Notes under the pieces: model-generated
What the model saw: only the letters and a program-made list of their open reading frames with translations
Database searches by the model: none
Told to the model about the DNA's origin: nothing
Translations under genes and position numbers: made by a program
In this document: in pieces, positions 1-9,017 of the stretch
Layout: every line of letters starts with the position of its first letter
How positions within the stretch are numbered: the stretch's first letter is position 1
Source of the DNA: Intrasporangiaceae bacterium
Lineage (GTDB): Bacteria > Actinomycetota > Actinomycetes > Actinomycetales > Dermatophilaceae
Direction: 5' to 3'
NCBI GenBank assembly: GCA_021324575.1
Contig: JAJPIW010000072.1
Location: 1 to 58,861 of the forward strand
DNA: 58,861 bases

Positions 1-1
1 C

Positions 2-1402
2 GTCGCGCGGATCTCGTTCTTCGTCAACGCGGGCGTGCGGTTCGTCGAGGAGATGTGCAAGATGCGCGCCTTCGTGCAGCTGTGGGACGAGCTGACGCGA
101 GAGCGCTACGGCGTGACCGATGCCAAGCAGCGCCGGTTCCGGTATGGCGTGCAGGTCAACTCGCTCGGCCTCACCGAGGCCCAGCCGGAGAACAACGTCC
201 AGCGGATCGTGCTGGAGATGCTGGCGGTCACGCTCTCCAAGGACGCCCGGGCCCGGGCCGTGCAGCTGCCCGCCTGGAACGAGGCGCTCGGTCTGCCGCG
301 GCCCTGGGACCAGCAGTGGTCGCTGCGGATCCAGCAGGTGCTGGCCTTCGAGTCCGACCTGCTCGAGTACGACGACCTGTTCAACGGGTCCGAGGTCGTC
401 GAGGCCAAGGTCGCCTCGCTCGTCGCCGGCGCCACGGCCGAGATCGCGCGCGTCCAGGAGCTGGGCGGGGCGGTGCCGGCCGTCGAGAGCGGCTACATGA
501 AGTCGGCGCTCGTCGGCTCGCACGCGTTGCGGCGTCAGCGGATCGAAGCGGGTGAGGACGTCATCGTCGGCGTCAACCGGTTCACGACGACCGCTCCGAA
601 CCCGCTGACCGCCGACCTCGACGCGGCCATCCAGAGCGTCGACCCGGGCGTCGAGGCGGCTGCCGCGGCTGGCGTGCGGGAGTGGCGGTCGACGCGGGAC
701 AGCGATCCGGACAAGCGAGACCGCGCCGCCGCAGCCCTGGCCCGCCTCAAGGCCCACGCGCAGACCTCCACCAACCTGATGGCGGCCTCGCTCGAGTGCG
801 CTCGTGCCGAGGTGACGACGGGGGAGTGGGCCCAGGCCCTGCGGGACGTCTTCGGCGAGTTCCGGGCTCCCACCGGGGTCTCCGGGTCCGTCGGCGTCTC
901 CTCGGCCGACAACGCCCAGCTCGCCGCGGTTCGGCGCTCGGTGGTCGCGACGAGCGGAGAGCTCGGTGGCCGGCTGCGGATCCTCGTCGGGAAGCCCGGC
1001 CTGGACGGGCACTCCAACGGTGCCGAGCAGATCGCGGTGCGCGCCCGCGACGCCGGCTTCGAGGTCGTCTACCAGGGGATCCGGCTGACTCCCGAGCAGA
1101 TCGTGGCGGCTGCGGTCGCCGAGGACGTCCACCTCGTCGGGATCTCGATCCTCTCCGGGTCGCACATGGAGCTCATCCCGGAGGTACTGGACCGGATGCG
1201 CGATGCCGGGGCGGGCGACGTGCCCGTCGTCGTCGGCGGGATCATCCCGGAGTCCGACGCGGCCAAGCTGCTGGACCTCGGCGTGGCAGGGGTCTTCACC
1301 CCCAAGGACTTCGGGCTCAACGAGATCATGGCCCGCTTCGTCGACATCATCCGCGCCGCCCGCGGTCTGCCGACGCTCGACGTGACGCTCGCACCGGCCT
1401 GA
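2..1402 (+). CDS. ecm: Ethylmalonyl-CoA mutase, C-terminal part (5' end outside window)
   Basis: The reading frame is open from base 2, so this is the last 466 residues of a larger protein. Family members (Ecm, formerly MeaA) are single-chain, coenzyme-B12-dependent mutases of roughly 650-700 residues that convert ethylmalonyl-CoA to methylsuccinyl-CoA in the ethylmalonyl-CoA pathway. The visible part has the end of the substrate barrel (FVNAGVRFVEEMCKMRAF), a linker, and a C-terminal B12-binding domain. The lower-axial-ligand motif DGHSNG lies at 1004-1021, followed by the GISILSGSH loop and the VVVGGIIP strand. The VGKPGLDGHSNGAEQ version of the motif is typical of Ecm rather than methylmalonyl-CoA mutase. 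The presence of Ccr at 28.0-29.3 kb supports the assignment. Its operon context lies to the left, outside the window. Confidence 0.9.
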   Translation, partial: VARISFFVNAGVRFVEEMCKMRAFVQLWDELTRERYGVTDAKQRRFRYGVQVNSLGLTEAQPENNVQRIVLEMLAVTLSKDARARAVQLPAWNEALGLPRPWDQQWSLRIQQVLAFESDLLEYDDLFNGSEVVEAKVASLVAGATAEIARVQELGGAVPAVESGYMKSALVGSHALRRQRIEAGEDVIVGVNRFTTTAPNPLTADLDAAIQSVDPGVEAAAAAGVREWRSTRDSDPDKRDRAAAALARLKAHAQTSTNLMAASLECARAEVTTGEWAQALRDVFGEFRAPTGVSGSVGVSSADNAQLAAVRRSVVATSGELGGRLRILVGKPGLDGHSNGAEQIAVRARDAGFEVVYQGIRLTPEQIVAAAVAEDVHLVGISILSGSHMELIPEVLDRMRDAGAGDVPVVVGGIIPESDAAKLLDLGVAGVFTPKDFGLNEIMARFVDIIRAARGLPTLDVTLAPA

Positions 1403-1459
1403 CCACCGGCCGGACGCGCGCCGACTGGCCCGCCCGGGCAAACCTCACACCGGCACAAT

Positions 1460-1476
1460 GCGCCAAAGTCTGGCGC
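1460..1476. promoter_or_regulatory. Small inverted repeat between ecm and the subtilase gene
   Basis: GCGCCA and TGGCGC form a perfect 6-base inverted repeat with a 5-base spacer, 58 bases after the ecm stop and about 125 bases before the subtilase start. It could be an operator or a weak terminator. Nothing else in the 196-base gap is convincing. Confidence 0.3.
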
Positions 1477-1598
1477 GGCGAGCCCTGGTTGTCATATCTT
1501 CGCGAGCGCGGTCAGTCCGTGGGGGGCGCGGGCTTACCCACCGACCGGGGGCTTACCAGTCCGGGTCAGGGCGTCGAGACCGTCTCAAGGGAGTAAAG

Positions 1599-4500
1599 GT
1601 GTTGCACTCACCCACGCCTCGACGACGACGCATCGCCGTCGCCGGGGTCGGAACGGTGGCGGTCATCGCCGCCGCCGCCCTGGGCACATCGGCCGCCCAG
1701 GCCGCCACCCACCCGGTCCCGCACACCCGGGGCAAGGTCGCCCACCTGCCGGCCGGCACCACGTCGGCCGGCTCCTTCGGGCTGGGCACCCTCCGCTCGA
1801 GGGAGGACAAGATCGACCGCAGCCTCACCGGCGCCAGCGGTCCGGTCTCCGTCATGATCGAGCTGGACGCCGTGCCGGCGTCGACGGCGTTCAACCAGGC
1901 GCACTCGCGCGGCAACGCTGCGGCCAAGGCGGCAGGCCTGGCCCAGGTTCGCACGATTCGCGGCGCCCAGGCCTCGGTCGAGTCGCACTTCTCGGCGAGC
2001 GCCACCCGCGCCCGCACCCTCTACCGGTCGCACGCCGTCTACTCCGGCGTCGCGGTGCAGACCGACGCGAGCCGGCTGAAGGCGCTCGCCACCCTGCCGG
2101 GTGTCAAGGCGATCCACCGCCTCACGCCCAAGACCATCTCCAACTCCAGCTCGGTCCCGCTCATCGGCGCACCCGAGGTGTGGAAGTCCCGGGGGGACAC
2201 CGGGCAGAACGTCCGGGTCGGCATCATCGACACCGGCATCGACTACACCCACGCCGACTTCGGGGGCCCCGGCACGGTCGCGGCATACGACGCCGCGAAG
2301 GCGACCAACACGTTCACCCCGACCGCCAAGGTCGTCGGCGGCCATGACTTCGTCGGCGACAGCTACCAGGCCGACCCGAACACCGCCGGCTACAACCCGG
2401 TTCCGTCGCCGGACCCCAACCCGCTGGACTGTGAGGGCCACGGCTCGCACGTCTCGGGCACCACGGGCGGCCTCGGGGTGACCAAGGCCGGCGCCACCTA
2501 CACCGGCGGCTACGACCACGACATCGACCCCGCGACGATGGCCGTCGGCCCCGGTGTCGCGCCAGGTGCCAAGCTCTATGCGCTCAAGGTGTTCGGCTGC
2601 ACCGGCTCGACCAACGCAGTCGGCGAGGCACTGGACTGGGCGGCCGACCCCAACGGTGACGGTGACGTCTCCGACCACCTCGACGTCGTCAACATGTCGC
2701 TCGGCTCGAGCTACGGATCGCCAGACGACCCCGACGCCGTGGCCGCCGACAACCTGGCTGCCCTCGGCACCGTTGTCGTCGCCTCGATCGGCAACTCCGG
2801 CGACGTCTACGAGGTGGGCGGCTCCCCGGGCAACGCCAAGCGCGTGCTCGGCGTTGCGGCGTCCGACGACGGCAACGACGTCGTCGACGGCCTCAAGGTC
2901 GACACCCCGGCCGGCCTGGAGCCGGCCGACACCGTCGACGGCACACCGGACAACGTCTTCGCCGCGCTGCGCTCGGTCGCCTACCCCTGGACCACCGGGC
3001 CCGGAGTCACCGACACCTCCGTCGTGACCCTCGGGGACTGGAGCCAGCCGCCGTCGGAGACAAACAACACCGACGGCTGCACGGCGTTCAGCGACGCCGA
3101 CAAGGCCAAGGCTGCGGGCAAGGTCGTCATGCTCTACTGGCTGGACGGCACCGGCCGACGCTGTGGCTCCGCGGGCCGCGGCGGCAATGCCCGCCTCGGC
3201 GGCGCAGCCGGGGCGATCCTCGGCAGCGACGTGAACACCTTCTCGGCCGGCATCACCGGTGACACGGGCATCCCGGTGATGGTCACGGTCAACCAGGCCA
3301 CCGTCGCCATCAACACCGCGCTCGCCGCCGGCACTGACGTCAAGGTGACGATGACCAACGACCTGCGCAACACGGTCAGCATCATCAACCCCGGCGCGGT
3401 CGACCAGCTCGCGTCGTTCTCCTCGCGGGGCATCGGCGTCGCCGGTGACGTCAAGCCCGACGTCACGGCCCCCGGGGTCACGACCTTCTCGGCCGCCGCC
3501 GGCTCCGGCAACGAGGGGATCGCCGAGAGCGGCACCTCGATGGCATCGCCGCACGTCGCCGGTGAGGCAGCACTCGTCCGCCGGGCGCACCCCGGCTGGA
3601 CGGTCGAGCAGGTCAAGGCCGCCATCATGAACACCGCCACCCAGGACGTCTTCGTCGGCCCGAACCACACGGGCGACGTCTACGGCCCGGAGCGGGTCGG
3701 CTCGGGCCGGGTCAAGGTGGCCGACGCCGTCGCCACCACGACTCTCGCCTACGTCAAGGACGACCCGGGCGTCGTGAGCGTCTCGTTCGGACCGGTCGCC
3801 GTCTCCAAGGGCACCCAGTCGGTGTCCAAGACGGTCCACGTGGTCAACACCCGGCCGACCACCGGTGCGGCATACGCGATCTCGTATGCCGCAGCGCACC
3901 CGACGCCCGGTGTCACCTACACCTTCAGCCCGAACCAGATCTCGCTTCCGGCGGCGGGTTCGGCAGACGTCAAGGTGACGGCGACGTTCACCCGGGCCTC
4001 GCTCTCGCCCGTCGTCGACCCGACGACCGAGACCGACCCGCTCGGCCTGCAGATCGACCGGAGCTTCCGGACCGACGCCAGCGGCCGCATGGTCCTCACG
4101 CCGGTGGGTGGCACCCCGGGCTCGGCCCTGCGGGTGCCGGTCTGGTCGGCGCCGCGCGCGGCCTCGACGATGGGCTCGGCCACCAAGGCGGTCGTGACCG
4201 GTTCGGGCGGCACGAAGACCGGATCGCTCGCGCTCACGGGCACCGGCGTCGACACCGACTACCTGTCGACCGTGTCCACGTTCGAGCTGCAGGGCACCAG
4301 CCCCAAGATCGCCGGCTGCTCGGCGACCGTGGTCGTCTCGTGCATCGCCTTCCCGGACGACCGCTCGGCCGACCTGAAGTACGTCGGAGCCGCAACGGAC
4401 GCCGCGATCCAGCCCGAACCCGACGCCCAGTGGTTGTCCTTCGGGATCAACACCCAGGGTCCGTGGCGCACGCCGGCCTCCTACGCCGAGTTCGACGTCA

Positions 4501-5582
4501 CCCTGGAGACCGACCCGACCCACGCCGGGCCGGACGCGGTGGTCTACAACACCAGGGCCTCCTCCGCCACCGACGACTACGACTACTTCCTCTCCGAGCT
4601 CGTCGACATCCGGGGTGCCACCCCGGTCGTCGTTGACGACGAGCTGGTCAACAACGTCGACGGGTCCTTCGACACAGACCTGTTCAACAGCGACTCGCTG
4701 GTCCTGCCCGTCGCACTGGGCGCCCTGCGTGCCAGCGGTCTCTATGCCGACTCGACCAAGACCATCGGCTACTGGGTCACCACCTTCTCGGCCGAGGCCG
4801 GGCTCGTGGACAGCATCGGGTCGGCTGCCGCCCCGATGAGGATCACCGTCGCCGCACCCGCCGTCGCGGCATACGGCGACTACGGCACGATCCTCAACAC
4901 CGACCTGCCGGGGACCTCGCTCGACGTCGTGCGCAACGACGCCGCGCTGGGCACCGACAAGCCGGCGGGGCTGCTGCTGCTGCACCACCTCAACACCGAC
5001 GGCTCCCGGGCCGAGGTGGTTGCGGTCAAGTCACCGACGTCGACCACGCTGGCTGCGAACGTGGCGTCCTACACCTATGGCGGCAAGCCGGTCTTCACCG
5101 CGAAGGTGACCCCGTCGACGGCCACCGGGTCGGTCACCTTCCGCGACAACGGCAAGGTGGTCAAGACGGTGGCCCTCTCCGGAGGGAAGGCGACCTGGAC
5201 GGCCATCGGCCAGACCCGCGGTGTCCACACGGTCACCGCGTCGTATGCCGGTGACGGTCGCAACGACGCGAGCGCCTCTGGTGCGGTGAAGGTCACGGTC
5301 AAGGGGCTCAAGAGCACCACCAAGCTGACCTCGAGCGCCACGTCCTACCGCCACGGCGGTCGGCCGACACTCACCGCGAAGCTGTCGCCGTCCGCGGCGA
5401 CCGGGACGGTCACCTTCCGGGACGGGACCAAGGTCCTCGGCACGGTGAAGCTCAGGGGTGGCAAGGCGACGTTCAGGGCGCCGGTCCTCGGTCGTGGGTC
5501 GCACGTCATCAAGGCGACCTACAACGGCTCAGGCGTCTACAACCCGTCGACCTCGGCGAGCATCACCCTGCGGGTGAGCTGA
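1599..5582 (+). CDS. Secreted S8 (subtilisin-like) serine protease with PA insert and C-terminal Ig-like repeats
   Basis: This 1,327-residue exported protease starts at GTG 1599, five bases after AAGGGAG; TTG 1602 is an alternative. An arginine-rich N-terminus and hydrophobic stretch ending at Ala-Gln-Ala form a signal peptide. An inhibitor-I9-like propeptide follows. The S8 triad is visible: Asp211 (IIDTGID), His281 (GHGSHVSG) and Ser647 (SGTSMASPHVAG). A protease-associated insert lies roughly at residues 446-590, between the His and Ser. After a long beta-rich region come two tandem Ig-like repeats of about 90 residues (from about 1142), each with an S/T-A-TGSVTFRD-like core. It probably degrades extracellular proteins. 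It is monocistronic and followed by a hairpin terminator. The substrate is unknown. Confidence 0.9.
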   Translation: MLHSPTPRRRRIAVAGVGTVAVIAAAALGTSAAQAATHPVPHTRGKVAHLPAGTTSAGSFGLGTLRSREDKIDRSLTGASGPVSVMIELDAVPASTAFNQAHSRGNAAAKAAGLAQVRTIRGAQASVESHFSASATRARTLYRSHAVYSGVAVQTDASRLKALATLPGVKAIHRLTPKTISNSSSVPLIGAPEVWKSRGDTGQNVRVGIIDTGIDYTHADFGGPGTVAAYDAAKATNTFTPTAKVVGGHDFVGDSYQADPNTAGYNPVPSPDPNPLDCEGHGSHVSGTTGGLGVTKAGATYTGGYDHDIDPATMAVGPGVAPGAKLYALKVFGCTGSTNAVGEALDWAADPNGDGDVSDHLDVVNMSLGSSYGSPDDPDAVAADNLAALGTVVVASIGNSGDVYEVGGSPGNAKRVLGVAASDDGNDVVDGLKVDTPAGLEPADTVDGTPDNVFAALRSVAYPWTTGPGVTDTSVVTLGDWSQPPSETNNTDGCTAFSDADKAKAAGKVVMLYWLDGTGRRCGSAGRGGNARLGGAAGAILGSDVNTFSAGITGDTGIPVMVTVNQATVAINTALAAGTDVKVTMTNDLRNTVSIINPGAVDQLASFSSRGIGVAGDVKPDVTAPGVTTFSAAAGSGNEGIAESGTSMASPHVAGEAALVRRAHPGWTVEQVKAAIMNTATQDVFVGPNHTGDVYGPERVGSGRVKVADAVATTTLAYVKDDPGVVSVSFGPVAVSKGTQSVSKTVHVVNTRPTTGAAYAISYAAAHPTPGVTYTFSPNQISLPAAGSADVKVTATFTRASLSPVVDPTTETDPLGLQIDRSFRTDASGRMVLTPVGGTPGSALRVPVWSAPRAASTMGSATKAVVTGSGGTKTGSLALTGTGVDTDYLSTVSTFELQGTSPKIAGCSATVVVSCIAFPDDRSADLKYVGAATDAAIQPEPDAQWLSFGINTQGPWRTPASYAEFDVTLETDPTHAGPDAVVYNTRASSATDDYDYFLSELVDIRGATPVVVDDELVNNVDGSFDTDLFNSDSLVLPVALGALRASGLYADSTKTIGYWVTTFSAEAGLVDSIGSAAAPMRITVAAPAVAAYGDYGTILNTDLPGTSLDVVRNDAALGTDKPAGLLLLHHLNTDGSRAEVVAVKSPTSTTLAANVASYTYGGKPVFTAKVTPSTATGSVTFRDNGKVVKTVALSGGKATWTAIGQTRGVHTVTASYAGDGRNDASASGAVKVTVKGLKSTTKLTSSATSYRHGGRPTLTAKLSPSAATGTVTFRDGTKVLGTVKLRGGKATFRAPVLGRGSHVIKATYNGSGVYNPSTSASITLRVS

Positions 5583-5595
5583 GACCCTGGCCCGG

Positions 5596-5630
5596 CCCAT
5601 GAGCCCCTGCCGCGCGGCAGGGCTCATGGG
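5596..5630 (+). terminator. Hairpin terminator of the subtilase gene
   Basis: CCCATGAGC pairs with GCTCATGGG and CCTGCCGC with GCGGCAGG, with one bulged C, 14 bases after the stop codon. There is no T-run, as is common in high-GC actinobacteria. Confidence 0.7.
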
Positions 5631-5875
5631 CGTCCTGTCTGGCCCGTGGTGGTCACCGCACTCTTGGCGCGGTGACCAGCTCGGTACCCGGGCTCGGCGC
5701 GAGCCTCGCCAGCGGGCGCAGATCCAACTGGCCATCGATGTGTCCGTTGGCCGGTGGGCTGCAACAGCCGCCAGTGCGCCGGTCCGCCCGCCGGTGCCGA
5801 CGTCACCAGTTGCCACGCGACCTCCGCGCGGCACGGCATATCCCACACGCCACCGAGCGCGGGTTACCCGACGTG

Positions 5876-5921
5876 TTACCGAACCGAAGGTGTTGTGGTC
5901 ACAACACTTTCGGTTCGGTAA
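5876..5921. repeat. 46-base palindrome at junction of repeat units 1 and 2
   Basis: The arms start TTACCGAACCGAA and end TTCGGTTCGGTAA, with GTGTTGTG/CACAACAC inside. Only one non-Watson-Crick pair interrupts the 46 bases. It could fold as a cruciform or RNA hairpin, or bind a dimeric protein. Confidence 0.85.
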
Positions 5922-6241
5922 CCAGCTCGGTAACCGGCTCGGCACGAGCCTCGCCAGCGGGCGGCCGCGATGGGTGCTCGGCACAAGGGCCGCCGCGGCC
6001 GGGCAGCCCACTGGTCGACGTCAGGTACCACCGACCAGCGAAGGCTCTGCAGGCCAGCCGACCCCTCGCTGACTGGCCGACCTCCGGCGACACCGGCCAT
6101 CGACGTGTCCGCTGGCCAGTGGAGTACGACAGCGACCGGTCCGGCGATCCGCCCGTTGGTGCCGACATCACCAGTCGCCACGCGACCTCCGCGCGGAGCG
6201 GCACACCCCCACACGCCGACGAGCGCGGGTTACCCGACGTG

Positions 6242-6287
6242 TTACCGAACCGAAGGTGTCGTGGTCACAACACTTTCGGTTCGGTAA
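6242..6287. repeat. 46-base palindrome at junction of repeat units 2 and 3
   Basis: Same element as 5876-5921 with one base changed (GTGTCGTG instead of GTGTTGTG). A left half only (TTACCGGACCGAAGGTGTCG) recurs at 6570-6589 at the end of the array. Confidence 0.85.
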
Positions 6288-6615
6288 CCAGCTCGGTAAC
6301 CGGGCTCGGCGCAGGGGCCGCCGTGCTCGGGCGGCCCATCTGGTCGGCGTCAGGTACCACCGGCCAGCGAACGCTCTGCAGGCCAGCCGACCCCTCGCTG
6401 ACTGGCCGACCTCCGGCGACACTGGCCATCGATATGTCCGCTGGCCGGTGGGCTTCAACAGCCGCCAGTCCGGCAATCCGCCCGTTGGTGCCGACATCAC
6501 GCGTCGCCACGCGACCTCCGCGCGGCGCGGCATACCCCACACGCCGACGCGCGCGGGCTGCCCGATGTGTTACCGGACCGAAGGTGTCGACTGAACGGCC
6601 AGGGCGCAGCAGGGC

Positions 6616-7518
6616 TCAGGTGAGGATGATCGAGCGGGAGAGGTGCCGCGGCTGGTCGGGATCCACGCCGGCGCGTCGGGCCAGGACGAGGCACAACCGG
6701 TGCAGCCGGACCAGGTCGGCCAGCGGGTCGATGTCGCGGTGCTCGAAGTGGGCGCCCGTCGCCCGGACCTCGTCGGCGAGGCCCTCGGGCACCTCGCCGA
6801 AGGCCCAGGTCGCCCGCCCGGCCGTGGCGATGCTGATCGGGCCGTGGCGGTACTCCATCGCGGGGTAGGACTCGGTCCAGAACTGGGCCGACTCGCGCAG
6901 CTTGAGCGCCGCCTCGTTGGCCAGGCCCACGGTCCAGCCTCGACCGACGAAGGTGACCTGTCCGATGTCGGAGAGGTCAGCCAGCGCCTGCTCCTCGGGC
7001 TCGGCGAGGACGGCGCGGGCGTCGGCGATCGCGGCCTGGAGGTCCTCGCCCAGACCGGCGCGCAGCAGAGCAAGGGTCGTCGTGGCGAACCGGGTCTGGA
7101 CGACCGACCGCTCATCGACCTCGGGCAGCAGGAGCGCCTCGGTCGCCAGCCGGGGGACCGGGGTGCCCTCTGTCGCCACGATCGCCGTCGTGCGCTGGCC
7201 GGCGCCACGCAGCCGCTCGAGCAGGTCGATGACCTCGGTCGTCGTCCCGGAGCGGGAGATGGCCACGACCCGGTCGAAGGAGCGGGTCGTCGGGTACTCG
7301 CTGGCGGCGTGGGCCTCGGTGAGGCCGTGGCCGGCGGCCTCGCGCAGCGCGGCATACGCCTGGGCCATGTAGAACGAGGTGCCGCAGCCGACGACGGCGA
7401 CCGTCTCACCGTGCCGGGGGAGCACCTGCAGCGCCTCGGGGAGGCGGGAGAGGACCCGGGCCCAGTCATCGGGCTGGGTGGCGATCTCTGCGGTGAGATG
7501 GAGGGCGGGTTCCGCCAT
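6616..7518 (-). CDS. Double SIS-domain phosphosugar isomerase/deaminase (GlmS-C/NagB-II/AgaS-like)
   Basis: This 300-residue protein resembles the isomerase half of GlmS without the glutaminase domain. The first SIS domain has VVGCGTSFYMA and the serine-rich phosphosugar loop ISRSGTTTEV. The second has FVGRGWT, then ALKLRE and MEYRHGPISI, matching the GlmS KLKE and ELKHGP segments. Stand-alone proteins of this kind act as glucosamine-6-phosphate or galactosamine-6-phosphate deaminase/isomerases. The ATG is preceded by GAGGAG. It diverges from a sugar ABC importer and shares its control region, which contains a DasR-like site. That supports amino-sugar-6-phosphate to ketose-6-phosphate conversion. 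Which sugar is used cannot be told from the sequence. Confidence 0.8.
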   Translation of the reverse strand: MAEPALHLTAEIATQPDDWARVLSRLPEALQVLPRHGETVAVVGCGTSFYMAQAYAALREAAGHGLTEAHAASEYPTTRSFDRVVAISRSGTTTEVIDLLERLRGAGQRTTAIVATEGTPVPRLATEALLLPEVDERSVVQTRFATTTLALLRAGLGEDLQAAIADARAVLAEPEEQALADLSDIGQVTFVGRGWTVGLANEAALKLRESAQFWTESYPAMEYRHGPISIATAGRATWAFGEVPEGLADEVRATGAHFEHRDIDPLADLVRLHRLCLVLARRAGVDPDQPRHLSRSIILT

Positions 7519-7608
7519 GGTACGTGCTCCTCGTGATTGGTTCTGAGCGAAATATGGGGTGGTCGGTCACACACAGTCGAACGATCTCACCCTACGACAG
7601 ATAACAAT

Positions 7609-7624
7609 ATTGGTCTAGACCCTT
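7609..7624. promoter_or_regulatory. DasR-type (dre-like) operator
   Basis: ATTGGTCTAGACCCTT contains the perfect palindrome GGTCTAGACC, the core of the known DasR/NagR operator (consensus near ACTGGTCTAGACCAGT). It lies in the 222-base divergent gap between the SIS gene and the importer and abuts a candidate -35 of the importer promoter. Known DasR-type repressors respond to GlcNAc-6-P or GlcN-6-P. Confidence 0.7.
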
Positions 7625-7652
7625 GACGGGCCCGCTCAGGACGGTGCACTCT
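7623..7652 (+). promoter_or_regulatory. Candidate promoter of the sugar importer operon
   Basis: TTGACG at 7623-7628 and CACTCT at 7647-7652 are 18 bases apart. The -35 overlaps the end of the dre-like site. A second inverted repeat (GATCGG/CCGATC, 7685-7708) sits downstream and could serve the DeoR-type regulator encoded in the operon. Confidence 0.45.
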
Positions 7653-7740
7653 GTGGCATCAAGGTCGCCGATGTGAGCGAACCGGATCGGTTCAGATGCC
7701 TTCCGATCACCATCACTCTCCAGAATGAGGTTCAGCGAGT

Positions 7741-9012
7741 ATGACCAGACGATCACGTGCATGGCGCGTCGCGGCGGTGGGGCTCGGTGCGTCGATCGCC
7801 CTCGCCGGGTGCTCCGGCGGATCCGGCGCCGGTTCCGCCGGTGGCAACAGCTCGTCGGGCAGCGCCAGCGGCCCGACGACGATCAAGCTCGTCGCGGCCG
7901 AGTACTCCAAGGACCACACCAAGGCCTTCTGGGACAAGTTCGCGACCGACTACAAGGCCAAGACGGGCAACACCCTCCAGGTCCAGATCGTCAGCTGGGA
8001 CGACATCGACCAGCAGAGCTCGACGATGGTCCAGAACAACAACCCGCCGGACATCCTCAACCTCAACGCCTACGCGAGCTACGCCAAGGACAACCTGCTC
8101 TACAGCTCCGACGACGTGCTTTCCGCCAGCGTGAAGTCCGACCTGCTCCCGGCGTTCGTCAAGTCCGGCAGCTACCAGGGCAAGATGTACGGGATGCCCG
8201 ACCTGTCCTCGGCGCGGGCGATGTTCTACAACAAGACCCTCTTCACCAAGGCCGGCATCGCGGCTCCCCCGAAGACCTGGGCCGAGTTCGAGGCCGACGC
8301 CAAGAAGATCACCGCCCTCGGCGGCGGGGACATCGGCTACGGGCTGCCACTCGGGCCTGAGGAGGCCCAGGGCGAGTTCTCGATCTGGCTGTTCAACAAC
8401 GGCGGTGACTGGAAGACCGACGGCAAGTGGACGATCAACAGCCCGCAGAACGTCGAGACGCTCACCTTCCTGAAGTCGCTGGCGACCCAGAAGCTCACCC
8501 AGAACAACCCCGGCAAGACCAACCGGCAGGACGCCTTCGACCTCTTCGCGTCGGGCAAGGTCGGCATGGTCGTCGGCTTCTCCCCGCTCGCCGGCACGCT
8601 GGACAAGGCCGGCAAGGTCGACTACGGGGTGGCGCCGATGCCCACCAAGGCTGACGGTGGGACGCCGCAGACCTTCGGCGTCACCGACTACCTGATGGCG
8701 TTCAAGAAGCCGGGCAACCAGGCGGCGGTGAAGGCGTTCTACGACCTGTACTACCAGCCGGACCAGGTCAACACCTTCATCAAGGCCGAGGGCTTCCTGC
8801 CGGTCACGACGACGGGCATTGCCGCCTTCGCGAGCGACCCCAAGCTCAAGACCTACCTGGACACCCTGCCCAACGCGCACCTCACCCCGACCGACGACCC
8901 CACGTGGGACAAGGTCAAGCTGGCCGTCCAGCAGAACCTGGGCACCGCCATGACGGGCGACCCCAAGGCTGTGCTCGACAAGCTGCAGCAGTCCGCGGAG
9001 AACGGCGGCTGA
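7741..9012 (+). CDS. Sugar ABC transporter substrate-binding lipoprotein (CUT1 type)
   Basis: This 423-residue extracellular solute-binding protein of the carbohydrate (CUT1) class captures sugar for the two permeases encoded next. The N-terminus has arginines, a hydrophobic segment and the lipobox LAGC, so it should be a lipid-anchored surface protein. A Gly/Ser-rich linker follows the Cys. Family-1 binding protein features are visible, including FATDYKAKTG and FASGKVGMVVGFSP. The ATG start has ATGAGG upstream. No ATP-binding subunit is encoded here, which is usual for actinobacterial CUT1 systems that share one MsiK-like ATPase. The amino-sugar context is inferred from the neighbours. Confidence 0.9.
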   Translation: MTRRSRAWRVAAVGLGASIALAGCSGGSGAGSAGGNSSSGSASGPTTIKLVAAEYSKDHTKAFWDKFATDYKAKTGNTLQVQIVSWDDIDQQSSTMVQNNNPPDILNLNAYASYAKDNLLYSSDDVLSASVKSDLLPAFVKSGSYQGKMYGMPDLSSARAMFYNKTLFTKAGIAAPPKTWAEFEADAKKITALGGGDIGYGLPLGPEEAQGEFSIWLFNNGGDWKTDGKWTINSPQNVETLTFLKSLATQKLTQNNPGKTNRQDAFDLFASGKVGMVVGFSPLAGTLDKAGKVDYGVAPMPTKADGGTPQTFGVTDYLMAFKKPGNQAAVKAFYDLYYQPDQVNTFIKAEGFLPVTTTGIAAFASDPKLKTYLDTLPNAHLTPTDDPTWDKVKLAVQQNLGTAMTGDPKAVLDKLQQSAENGG

Positions 9013-9017
9013 CCGGG

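Larger units (their letters stand above)
5650..6590. repeat. Block of three diverged tandem repeats with palindromic junctions (non-coding)
   Basis: This is the only stretch over 300 bases without a gene. It lies between two convergent genes. Three imperfect direct repeats can be aligned: about 5669-5906 (238 bases, an internal part missing), 5907-6272 (366) and 6273-6590 (318). Shared blocks include CCAGCTCGGTA near the start, CCTCGCTGACTGGCCGACC (units 2 and 3), GCCACGCGACCTCCGCGCGG near the end, and a terminal CGCGGGTTACCCGACGTGTT (units 1 and 2; diverged in unit 3). Unit junctions are long palindromes. The left edge has a related 10-base inverted repeat (5650-5659 with 5669-5678). The right edge carries only a half palindrome, abutting the SIS gene terminus. 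Long open frames run through it, but they have no consistent coding character. Its origin is unknown; it is not a CRISPR or a recognisable insertion sequence. Confidence 0.8.

Noticed and set aside
1608-4988. A very long open frame antisense to the subtilase gene
   Set aside because: It mirrors the codon bias of the real gene (high-GC third positions keep the opposite frame open). It has no domain, start context or composition of a protein.
5650-6590. CRISPR array
   Set aside because: Only three units of 238-366 bases with similar, not unique, interiors. No cas genes are present.
5672-6868. Long open frames crossing the tandem repeat block
   Set aside because: Their boundaries ignore the repeat units, the translations are Arg/Pro/Ala-rich without motifs, and one runs into the antisense of the SIS gene. 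The block is better read as non-coding.
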